From assembly GCA_035529895.1 (NCBI GenBank), contig DATKVV010000049.1, positions 1 through 5,398 on the forward strand: 5,398 bases of DNA, in the 5' to 3' direction. Both the position numbers and the translations under genes were made by a program. Below are positions 1-5,164 of this stretch, piece by piece. The DNA comes from JAUWKC01 sp035529895 (GTDB taxonomy: Bacteria; Planctomycetota; Phycisphaerae; Sedimentisphaerales; Anaerobacaceae). The number at the start of each line of letters is the position of its first letter. Position 1 is the first letter of the stretch. A model generated the notes under the pieces. It saw only the letters and a list, made by a program, of their open reading frames with translations. It was not told the origin of the DNA and searched no databases.

Positions 1-68
1 TCAGGGATGATCTGGAGCAGACGCGGCTCGTCGGCCACATTAGCTTTACGGGTTTGTTGGCTGAATAA
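1..68 (+). CDS. Possible C-terminal end of an upstream gene (partial)
   Basis: Frame 3 is open from the left edge for 21 codons and stops at TAA 66-68. The peptide ends in GHISFTGLLAE and has an ordinary mix of charged and hydrophobic residues. I do not recognise the family. The frame runs in the same direction as the T6SS sheath-like gene 237 bp downstream, so it could be the preceding gene of a T6SS cluster, but the sequence does not show that. A 21-codon open stretch is easily produced by chance. Frame 1 is also open here, to TGA 109-111, with a less protein-like Arg/Trp-rich translation. Confidence 0.28.
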   Translation, partial: RDDLEQTRLVGHISFTGLLAE

Positions 69-69
69 C

Positions 70-122
70 AGGTGGGACGAACTATGGCGGCAAAAGCCAC
101 TGGCTGCGTGAAAAATCCACCT
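70..122 (+). other. Possible folded RNA element in the leader
   Basis: AGGTGG (70-75) can pair with CCACCT (117-122). Inside lie competing short hairpins: TGGC 85-88 with GCCA 96-99, GGC 89-91 with GCC 96-98 around AAAA, and the near-palindrome AGCCACTGGCT 95-105. The element begins two bases after the possible upstream stop codon. No T-run follows, so it is not an obvious intrinsic terminator. I could not match it to a known riboswitch. It may be chance pairing. Confidence 0.2.
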
Positions 123-168
123 ACAAACGTGAAGTGCACCCCGGTTGAACCCTGAGGAGCAAATGTTC

Positions 169-197
169 TTGAACGGCTTTTCTGTTTGGGTTATCAT
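169..197 (+). promoter_or_regulatory. Candidate sigma70-type promoter for the sheath-like gene
   Basis: TTGAAC (169-174, 4/6 to TTGACA) is followed after exactly 17 bp by TATCAT (192-197, 5/6 to TATAAT). A start near 204 would give a ~100-nt leader before the ATG at 306. If the gene lies inside a longer operon this would be an internal promoter. The call rests on consensus and spacing only. Confidence 0.35.
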
Positions 198-305
198 TAT
201 TAGCAGGTCCCGGTCGGCGTGGCGGTTAGTGGCCAAAGCGACGAGCAGACAACTGTCAGATGTTGCTGTGTACAGTCAGGTTCCTATTAATGGAGATAAG
301 AAACC

Positions 306-1865
306 ATGGCGATGCAATTTAATTTGGGGAAAGTCGATTTTGAACTGGGTACACAGACTTCATTCGCCCCTCAGAAGGCCAGAGACGACAGTCCATTTTG
401 CATAGCAATACTGGGCGACTTCAGCGGCAGGGCCAACCGCGGTATATGCGAAACCGGGCCCGCGCTGGCCGGTAGTGGTCGGACCGCCGTGGACGTTGAC
501 AACTTCGACCGCCTGCCGAGCCGGCTCGGCGCGGAGATTCATATTCCGTTGGGAGGCAAAGACGGTCCTCGCGTCGCCGTCCGGTTCGATGAGCCGGACG
601 ACTTTCATCCTGACCGCATCTTTGACAGGCTCGAAGTCTTCCAAAAGCTCAAAGAGACTCGCAAGGGCCTTCAGGACCCGGCCACTTTTGAGCAGGCGGC
701 TTCGCAAATGCGCTGCTGGGCTGCGCCCCCGCCCGATACGGCCCGGCCTGAGCCTGCAAAAGCTCAAACCACTCCGGCAGAATCAAGGGAGTCTGATGCC
801 GATACAATCCAGCGCCTGCTCGGAAAGCAGCCGACTCAGCAAAGGCCTGCCGCACCCGCAGCGTTCGCAAGCATAGATGAACTCATTCGGCGTACCGTTA
901 AGCCTTATATAGTCCCCGCGCCCCATCCACAGCAGGCCGACCTCGTTGCCCAGCTTGACCGGGCCATCAGCGGCCAGATGCTCGCAATCCTGCATCATCC
1001 GGACTGCCAGCAGCTCGAAGCCGGATGGCGCACCCTCAACTTTCTAATCAGCCGGCTGGAAACCGACGAAACACTTAAGCTGTACGTGTTCGATATAAGC
1101 AAGGCGGAGCTGGCCAGCGACCTGGCTTCGGCAGACCGGGTGCAATTCACTGCCACCTATCGGCTTGTTGCTGAGCAGAGCGTCAATGTCCCGGGCGCCG
1201 AACAATGGGCAATACTGCTTGGCTGCTATACATTTGATCAGACCGCCGACGACATTAACCTGTTACAGAGGCTCGCCACGGTGGCTCAGGCGGCAGGCGC
1301 TCCCTTGATGGCCGGGGCCAGCTCACATTTTGCGGGCTGTCACTCGCTGGCCGCCACACCGGACCCCAATGACTGGCAATGGCAGCCTGACCCCGCCGCT
1401 GCCCAGCTCTGGCAGCAGCTTCGGCGCTCGCCGGAGGCCGCTTCTGTCGGCCTGGTTCTGCCTCGGGTTCTGCTGCGCTTGCCTTATGGGAAGGACACCG
1501 AGTCTATTGAGCGGTTCGCTTTTGAGGAGTTTTCCCCGCTCGGCGACCATGAACAGTATCTGTGGGGCAATCCCGCTGCGGTGTGTGTCTGCCTTCTCGG
1601 TGCGGTTTTTCGTGAATACGGCTGGTCCCTTACCGACGGTCTTGGCCGCGATATGGCGGGCATACCCATGCACGTTTACAAATCCGCCGGCGAGACCCTG
1701 GTTACTCCGTGTGCCGAAACAATCCTGACCGAGCGTGCCATGCAGGTCCTCATTGACAAGGGGCTCATACCGCTGCTTTCGATAAAGGGACAGGATGCCG
1801 TTCGCATCCCACGGTTTCAGTCGATAGCGGAACGGCCCACTCCGCTGGCCGGCCGCTGGCGGTAG
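306..1865 (+). CDS. T6SS contractile-sheath-like protein, fused TssB/VipA-like and TssC/VipB-like regions
   Basis: This 519-residue protein resembles the sheath of the type VI secretion system, the cytoplasmic contractile tube that drives the Hcp spike. Residues ~30-130 look like the small subunit TssB/VipA: LGDFSGR (36-42), VDVDNFD (62-68), DDFHPDRIFDRL (98-109) and DPATFEQAA (124-132). Residues ~135-185 are a Pro/Ala/Gln-rich linker. Residues ~190-519 look like the large subunit TssC/VipB: ILHHPDCQQLEAGWR (228-242), FDISKAELASDL (262-273), VGLVLPRVLLRLPYG (381-395), EQYLWGN (416-422), and the C-terminal SIKGQDAVRIPRFQS (492-506). The total is far shorter than TssB plus TssC (about 160 plus 490), so the TssC-like part is reduced. 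The ATG at 306 has GGAG at 292-295; an in-frame ATG at 312 is the alternative. Partner T6SS genes would have to lie left of the window. It may be an accessory sheath homologue rather than the main subunit. The family call is firm; the exact role is inferred. Confidence 0.88.
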   Translation: MAMQFNLGKVDFELGTQTSFAPQKARDDSPFCIAILGDFSGRANRGICETGPALAGSGRTAVDVDNFDRLPSRLGAEIHIPLGGKDGPRVAVRFDEPDDFHPDRIFDRLEVFQKLKETRKGLQDPATFEQAASQMRCWAAPPPDTARPEPAKAQTTPAESRESDADTIQRLLGKQPTQQRPAAPAAFASIDELIRRTVKPYIVPAPHPQQADLVAQLDRAISGQMLAILHHPDCQQLEAGWRTLNFLISRLETDETLKLYVFDISKAELASDLASADRVQFTATYRLVAEQSVNVPGAEQWAILLGCYTFDQTADDINLLQRLATVAQAAGAPLMAGASSHFAGCHSLAATPDPNDWQWQPDPAAAQLWQQLRRSPEAASVGLVLPRVLLRLPYGKDTESIERFAFEEFSPLGDHEQYLWGNPAAVCVCLLGAVFREYGWSLTDGLGRDMAGIPMHVYKSAGETLVTPCAETILTERAMQVLIDKGLIPLLSIKGQDAVRIPRFQSIAERPTPLAGRWR

Positions 1866-1941
1866 CCGGTACGTCCGTTGTTCATTGTTCACCAGCCAGG
1901 ATGGATGTAATCGTCCGCCTGCGGATAACCTCTGGAAAACG

Positions 1942-1975
1942 GGAGAGGCACGCGGTTTGTGAAAACTGCCTCTCC
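1942..1975. other. Perfect 9-bp stem-loop in the convergent spacer
   Basis: GGAGAGGCA (1942-1950) and TGCCTCTCC (1967-1975) are perfect inverted copies around a 16-nt loop. The loop can extend the stem with GTTT (1955-1958) and AAAC (1963-1966). On the - strand the stem is followed by CG and then four T's, giving a weak terminator signature. On the + strand no T-run follows. It may be a second terminator for the RCC1-type gene, or an RNA 3'-end structure. Confidence 0.4.
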
Positions 1976-1977
1976 GT

Positions 1978-2022
1978 AAAAAAGGAAAGCTGTGGCGGCG
2001 TTTACCATGCGGCCCACTTCCT
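1978..2022 (-). terminator. Probable intrinsic terminator of the RCC1-type gene
   Basis: Read on the - strand, AGGAAGTGG (2022-2014) can pair with CCAC (1995-1992) and, after a 4-nt bulge (AGCT), with TTCCT (1987-1983). A T-run at 1983-1978 follows directly. The structure begins 94 bp beyond the RCC1-type stop codon. The bulge and 18-nt loop weaken it, but stem plus T6 in the right place makes a terminator plausible. Confidence 0.42.
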
Positions 2023-2032
2023 ATGTCACCAC

Positions 2033-2067
2033 AGGGCAATAGCGGAGATTGTTGTGCCCTTTTTTTT
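2033..2067 (+). terminator. Probable intrinsic terminator of the sheath-like gene
   Basis: AGGGCA (2033-2038) pairs with TGCCCT (2055-2060) across a 16-nt loop, and eight T's run from 2060 to 2067. This is the classic + strand GC-stem plus U-tract layout, 168 bp after the TAG at 1863-1865. The stem is short. The same T8 block recurs at 3306-3320 without a stem, so the T-run alone is not decisive. Confidence 0.5.
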
Positions 2068-2115
2068 GACAGGCATTTCGTCCGGGGCGAACGGCAAGCA
2101 GGTGGAAGGTTCTGT

Positions 2116-3111
2116 CTATTCCCAGCAGGCTTCCGGCGGGTCAAGATTGCATTCGAGCCAGCTCATGCAGAATATACGGAAATCCTGAAAGTCAACCTGA
2201 CAATCCTTATTGAAGTCCATAGCGGGATAATCCGCGCATTTTGTAAGTGCAACACTATGGTAGCCGCCTGCCGCAATGGCCAGCAGATGTTTCGGAACAG
2301 GCACAGTGGCCTGCCCATAATCATTCCTGCCCCAGCCCACGACTGAGCCGTTGAACCTCAGCGCCAGATTGTGAAAATCGCCGGCCGAAATTGCCACGAA
2401 GTCGTTTCCTTCAGGCGCGGCGGCCTGACCGTAGTCATTCCTTCCCCAGCATTTGACCGAGCCGTTGGATTTCAGGGCCAGACTGTGATAGTCACCCACG
2501 TCAATTGCCACAAAATCATTGCCGTCGGGGGCGGTAATCTGGCCATAATCATTTGCCCCCCAGCCTACGATGGTACCGTCGGATTTGAGGGCAAGGTTGT
2601 GACAATAACCGGCGGCAACCGCCACAAAGTCGTTGCCTTCGGGCGGGTTGGCCACACCCCAGCTATTGTTGCCCCAGGCACAGATCGACCCGTCTGACTT
2701 CAGCGCCAGACTATGGTAGCATCCTGCGGCAATTGCGACAAAGTCGTTGCCCTCCGGAACAGTAACCTGGTTATAATCATTTCGGCCCCAGCCTGCGATG
2801 GAGCCGTCCGATTTCAGGGCCAGGCTATGATAATCGCCTGCGGCAATTGCCGTGAAGTCGTTAGCCGCGGGCACGTTAGTCTGACCGCAATCGTTTCTGC
2901 CCCAGCCGACGATTGAGCCGTCGGACCTTATAGCCAGATTGTGGCAGTACGCGGCGGCGACCACCACGAAGTCATTGCCGTCGGGCAACCCGTCCAAATC
3001 CCACCCATCGTAACCCCAGCCCAGAAGCGAGGCGCCAAAGGCTGCTTGCCCGCCGCAAACCGTGAGACCCCAAATCAGAACCGAAATTGCTGAAAGCTCG
3101 ACACTTTTCAT
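2116..3111 (-). CDS. Secreted RCC1-type seven-bladed beta-propeller with dockerin-like C-terminus
   Basis: The predicted protein has 331 residues. Residues 1-~27 form a Sec-type signal peptide (MKS, then a hydrophobic stretch, then AAFGAS), implying export. Residues 29-290 are RCC1-like repeats with consensus NDFVAIAAGxYHSLALKSDG then SIVGWGRNDYGQ. Units start at residues 46, 84, 122, 160, 198, 236 and 274, exactly 38 apart. There are seven WG strands and seven AAG-YH strands; the N-terminal LLGWG (29-33) lacks its own AAG half and the last unit lacks its WG half, so the two can complete one blade. Residues 299-310 form an EF-hand-like loop (D299, N301, D303, D307, D310), followed by SWLECNLDPPEACWE. 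Longer in-frame starts exist (TTG 3192, ATG 3177), but ATG 3111 is preferred because GGGGAGGA lies just upstream and the signal peptide begins there. RCC1 folds usually bind proteins or other ligands; no catalytic residues are evident. The ligand is unknown. Confidence 0.88.
   Translation of the reverse strand: MKSVELSAISVLIWGLTVCGGQAAFGASLLGWGYDGWDLDGLPDGNDFVVVAAAYCHNLAIRSDGSIVGWGRNDCGQTNVPAANDFTAIAAGDYHSLALKSDGSIAGWGRNDYNQVTVPEGNDFVAIAAGCYHSLALKSDGSICAWGNNSWGVANPPEGNDFVAVAAGYCHNLALKSDGTIVGWGANDYGQITAPDGNDFVAIDVGDYHSLALKSNGSVKCWGRNDYGQAAAPEGNDFVAISAGDFHNLALRFNGSVVGWGRNDYGQATVPVPKHLLAIAAGGYHSVALTKCADYPAMDFNKDCQVDFQDFRIFCMSWLECNLDPPEACWE
2182..2217 (-). other. Dockerin/EF-hand-like Ca2+ loop of the RCC1-type protein
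   Basis: Residues 299-310 (DFNKDCQVDFQD) fit the 12-position pattern D-x-N-x-D-x-x-x-D-x-x-D. Only one copy is present, whereas classical cellulosomal dockerins have two. The tail that follows ends in CNLDPPEACWE. By family knowledge the loop could bind calcium and act in protein-protein attachment or surface sorting. The function is inferred. Confidence 0.6.
2242..3027 (-). repeat. In-frame tandem array with 114-bp period
   Basis: Seven successive units encode the 38-residue RCC1-like repeats with no insertion or deletion between start points, preceded by a half unit. At DNA level units are similar but clearly diverged, mostly at third codon positions: CGTCGGATTTCAGGGCCAGG at 2807 against CGTCGGATTTGAGGGCAAGG at 2578. 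The array is therefore not a recent expansion. Confidence 0.85.
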
Positions 3112-3116
3112 TTTTT

Positions 3117-3124
3117 TCCTCCCC
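3117..3124 (-). promoter_or_regulatory. Shine-Dalgarno that sets the RCC1-type start
   Basis: On the - strand GGGGAGGA (3124-3117) precedes ATG 3111-3109 with a short A-rich spacer. It fixes this start over the upstream in-frame TTG and ATG codons. AAAAACGATTTTT (3137-3125), a 5-bp A/T inverted repeat, sits immediately 5' of it. Confidence 0.7.
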
Positions 3125-3258
3125 AAAAATCGTTTTTTCTCGCAGTTCGGTCGCCGCACAGCCATACCGTTGCGCATGACACGGACAGACAAAAAGCATG
3201 GATAGAACTACACCTTTCGTCGTCTCCTATTACATAAATACCGCCAAGAACTCTAATT

Positions 3259-3286
3259 ATTATAGGCCATTCCTGTTCTCTGTCAA
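3259..3286 (-). promoter_or_regulatory. Strong sigma70-type promoter for the RCC1-type gene
   Basis: On the - strand TTGACA (3286-3281) and TATAAT (3264-3259) both match the consensus fully, with a 16-bp spacer. Predicted initiation is near 3252, giving a ~140-nt leader to the ATG at 3111. Upstream lies a T5 stretch and, at 3318-3311, an A8 tract, which could add an UP-element-like or bending contribution. The position shows that the RCC1-type gene need not depend on read-through from the kelch gene. Confidence 0.7.
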
Positions 3287-3602
3287 CAAAAAGAACGTCA
3301 ATTCTTGCCCTTTTTTTTGAGACTGTAGTACCTTTACAGAGCGAATCGGCTCTGCAGCGTTTGGCCACTATGACTTACATAAGGTCTGAATGTATCGATC
3401 GCAGCTTCCAGCGTATTGTTGTAGCAGATTTAAACCTTAAGGCAGGTTTTCGCCGCGATTCGCCTGTAAGCGACAATTGCCCGCAAAACAGCATTTTCCT
3501 TAATCTTGCTATAGTCTTTTTTTTTGACCATTTTCCGCTGCACTGAGACCGGGGCTAAGAGCTCATATGGGGTTCGATTCTTGTAACGCAAATTATTACG
3601 GG

Positions 3603-3628
3603 GAAAATAATGAAGAAAGTTGCTTTCT
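3603..3628 (-). terminator. Weak possible terminator of the kelch-type gene
   Basis: On the - strand AGAAAG (3628-3623) pairs with CTTTCT (3619-3614) around a 3-nt loop, followed by TCATTATTTT. The stem overlaps the stop codon and is mostly A/T. It is offered only because no better candidate lies closer to the gene end. Confidence 0.22.
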
Positions 3629-5090
3629 AATTACGCCGGCCCTTTTCAAGCCAGTGAGAGGCCATAATCCCGAAATCAGTGAAATCGACCTTGCAGTCGC
3701 CATTTAAATCCCCGGCCGGTTTCTCGCACTCAAACTGCCACAAATCGTTCAGCGAGCCAAAGCTGCCGGTGCCGTCAAGGCCGTTCCCTCCGAAAAGCCA
3801 CAGGTTGCCGCCGCTGTCTATCCAGGAAATACAAAGGTCCCGTGCCCCAGGCACGTTGTCGGCGTTGGGTACTCCTTTGCTTCCATACACCCCAGGCTGG
3901 TTCACGAGATTCGAGCCGCTTACCCACGTCCAAAAACTGGTAGAAGGCTCAAATCTCCACAAGTCGCTCAATCGGCCCTGGCTGCTAACACCAAGGCCGT
4001 AACCTCCGAATAGCCACAGGTCGCCAACGCTGTCTATCCAGCAGATACCGTTCTTTCGTGACCCAGGCGCATTTCTGCGGTTCGGCACTCCTTTGGTCCC
4101 ATAGAACCCAAATTGGTACACGGTATCCGAGCCGCTCACCCACGTCCAGTTTGTGCCGTCAAATTGCCACAAGTCGTTCAGCCAGCCAAAGCTGCCACCA
4201 GCATCAAAGCCTTCCCCTCCGAAAAGGCACAGATTACCGCTGTAGTCCATCCAGCAGACCCCTCCGTATCGCGACCCTGGCACGTTCATGGAATTGGGCT
4301 CCCCCTTATCGCCATAGACCCCGGGCCGGGATGTTACATTCGACCCGCTGACCCACGTCCAGTTCACACCATCAAATTTCCACAAATCGTTCAGCGGACC
4401 GGAGCCGCCGCTGCCATCAAAGCCATCCCCTCCGAAAAGCCACAAATCGCCGCTGACGTCTATCCAGGAAATACCTATCCTCCGAGCACCGGGCATATTG
4501 TTGGCATCCGGCACTCCCTTGCTCACATAGACCCCGAACTGGTTTATTGTGTTTGGGCCGCTCACCCAGGTCCAAAAACCGCTGGAAGGCTCGAATCTCC
4601 ATAAATCATTCAATCGGCCCGCGCTGCCGCTGGCGTCAAGGCCGTAACCCCCGAACAGCCAAAAGTTCCCGCCGCCGTCTATCCAGGAAATACTGAGGTC
4701 CCGTGCTCCGGGCGCATTGTTGGCATCCGGTACTCCTTTGGTCCCGTAGACCCCAAATTGGTATGCCCCGTCCGAACCGCTCACCCAGGTCCATAGACCG
4801 CTGGAAGGCTCAAATCTCCACAAATCGTTCAATCGACCCTCGTCGCCGCTGCCGTCAAGACCCGAACCTCCAAAAAGCCAAAAGTTTCCGCTGCCGTCTA
4901 TCCACGAAATACTGCCATATCGTGCCCCTGGAATATTTCCTGCGTCTGGTTCCCCTTTGGTGCCATAGACCCCGGGTTGGCTTACGCTATTCGGGCCGCT
5001 GACCCACATCGCGGCGTCTACTGTCACCGCAAACATGCAAATCAGACCGACCAGGGCTGCAGTTAGCCGCTCATGACCCAACATGCTCAT
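3627..5090 (-). CDS. Secreted kelch-type six-bladed beta-propeller with dockerin-like C-terminus
   Basis: The predicted protein has 487 residues. Residues 1-26 form a signal peptide (HER, hydrophobic core, V-D-A before A27), so export is expected. Residues 29-454 contain six kelch-like units with consensus WVSGSNxxxQxGVYGTKGVPDAxNxPGAR, then SWID-SGNLWLFGG, then LNDLWxF. WVSG motifs begin at residues 29, 102, 175, 246, 317 and 389. The unit length of 71-73 depends mainly on the linker: EPSSG-W type in units 1, 2 and 5, DG-NW type in units 3 and 4. The fourth LWLFGG has Cys288 instead of Trp. The N-terminal WVSG strand appears to complete the last blade. Residues 461-472 (DLNGDCKVDFTD) form one EF-hand-like loop, then MASHWLEKGRRN. 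ATG 5090 is preferred over ATG 5084 because the GGGGAGGAGGG purine run is better spaced. No galactose-oxidase-type copper residues are recognisable, so a binding or structural role is more likely. The ligand is unknown. Confidence 0.9.
   Translation of the reverse strand: MSMLGHERLTAALVGLICMFAVTVDAAMWVSGPNSVSQPGVYGTKGEPDAGNIPGARYGSISWIDGSGNFWLFGGSGLDGSGDEGRLNDLWRFEPSSGLWTWVSGSDGAYQFGVYGTKGVPDANNAPGARDLSISWIDGGGNFWLFGGYGLDASGSAGRLNDLWRFEPSSGFWTWVSGPNTINQFGVYVSKGVPDANNMPGARRIGISWIDVSGDLWLFGGDGFDGSGGSGPLNDLWKFDGVNWTWVSGSNVTSRPGVYGDKGEPNSMNVPGSRYGGVCWMDYSGNLCLFGGEGFDAGGSFGWLNDLWQFDGTNWTWVSGSDTVYQFGFYGTKGVPNRRNAPGSRKNGICWIDSVGDLWLFGGYGLGVSSQGRLSDLWRFEPSTSFWTWVSGSNLVNQPGVYGSKGVPNADNVPGARDLCISWIDSGGNLWLFGGNGLDGTGSFGSLNDLWQFECEKPAGDLNGDCKVDFTDFGIMASHWLEKGRRN
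3675..3710 (-). other. Dockerin/EF-hand-like Ca2+ loop of the kelch-type protein
   Basis: Residues 461-472 have D461, N463, D465, D469 and D472 at the spacing of an EF-hand-like calcium loop, followed by FGIMASHWLE. It is a single copy, and the protein ends 15 residues later in the basic tail KGRRN. The layout parallels the neighbouring RCC1-type protein, but the last residues differ completely from that protein's CNLDPPEACWE. Confidence 0.6.
3729..5006 (-). repeat. In-frame tandem array, ~213-219-bp period (kelch units)
   Basis: Six units encode the 71-73-residue kelch repeats. DNA similarity is strong in places: the segment for SWID-GNLWLFGG (CCxxAAAAGCCA with GTCTATCCAG) recurs in each unit with scattered differences. 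The units are diverged enough to be stable and are all in frame. Confidence 0.85.
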
Positions 5091-5095
5091 TCTAA

Positions 5096-5106
5096 CCCTC
5101 CTCCCC
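5096..5106 (-). promoter_or_regulatory. Shine-Dalgarno region of the kelch-type gene
   Basis: On the - strand the purine run GGGGAGGAGGG (5106-5096) precedes TTAGA and ATG 5090-5088. It contains overlapping Shine-Dalgarno matches (AGGAGG) and shares GGGGAGGA with the RCC1-type gene. GGAGGG (5101-5096) is complementary to CCCTCC on the hairpin side of the leader (see the stem-loop at 5165-5188). Confidence 0.7.
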
Positions 5107-5141
5107 TACTCCCACAGGTTTGGCTTGACATGGAAGAACCA

Positions 5142-5159
5142 GTTTTTGTGAGCAAAAAC
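5142..5159 (-). other. Perfect 7-bp hairpin in the kelch gene leader
   Basis: GTTTTTG (5142-5148) and CAAAAAC (5153-5159) are perfect inverted copies around a 4-nt loop. The hairpin lies 51 bp before the ATG on the - strand and just after a second hairpin. Its A/T-rich stem makes it weak alone. Confidence 0.45.
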
Positions 5160-5164
5160 ACGGA

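Larger units (their letters stand above)
3112..3626. other. 515-bp intergenic region between the two propeller genes
   Basis: No coding region is supported here. It is more AT-rich than the genes. It holds the RCC1-type gene's Shine-Dalgarno and ~140-nt leader (3112-3252), a strong - strand promoter (3259-3286), a T8 block (3311-3318), a small inverted repeat CAGAGC/GCTCTG (3337-3342, 3349-3354) with no T-run, a T9 block (3517-3525), and a weak possible terminator of the kelch gene at its right end. Bases ~3360-3510 show nothing I can name. Confidence 0.6.

Noticed and set aside
71..109. Resemblance of GGTGGGACG and AAAAGCCA to a GEMM-type cyclic-di-GMP riboswitch
   Set aside because: Only short fragments match. 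The ordered core, the second stem and the spacing of that riboswitch are absent.
145..405. + strand open frame of 86 codons overlapping the start of the sheath-like gene
   Set aside because: It starts at TTG (or ATG 163 with a poorly spaced GAGGAG), has an Arg/Trp/Ser-rich translation with no recognisable family, and runs ~100 bp into the well-supported sheath gene in another frame.
1849..1869. CCGGC/GCCGG pairing over the sheath gene stop codon as a terminator
   Set aside because: No T-run follows and the bases arise from the GC-rich C-terminal codons; a better terminator lies at 2033-2067.
1323..2144. - strand open frame of 273 codons antisense to the sheath-like gene
   Set aside because: It lies largely antisense to clear T6SS homology, its translation is Arg/Pro/Gly-rich without family features, and it is explained by the GC-rich codon pattern of the true gene.
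2371..2916. + strand open frames of 108 and 67 codons inside the RCC1-type gene
   Set aside because: They are antisense shadows. Their apparent internal repetition is the 114-bp period of the real gene read backwards.
3112..3192. Longer N-terminus for the RCC1-type protein starting at TTG 3192 or ATG 3177
   Set aside because: The extension is basic and would bury the signal peptide. The strong Shine-Dalgarno and the hydrophobic leader both point to ATG 3111.
3337..3354. CAGAGC/GCTCTG inverted repeat as a terminator
   Set aside because: No T-run follows on either strand and it lies upstream of the promoter, far from any gene end.
3545..3600. tRNA-like GGTTCGATTC at 3571-3580
   Set aside because: The flanking bases do not form a T-stem and no acceptor, D or anticodon arm can be found around it.
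4113..4604. + strand open frame of 163 codons inside the kelch-type gene
   Set aside because: It is an antisense shadow of the ~215-bp repeats, with no signal, start context or family match.
2116..5090. The propeller proteins as T6SS effectors because of the nearby sheath-like gene
   Set aside because: Both have Sec signal peptides and lie on the opposite strand with their own promoter, and neither has PAAR, VgrG, Hcp or toxin-like regions.
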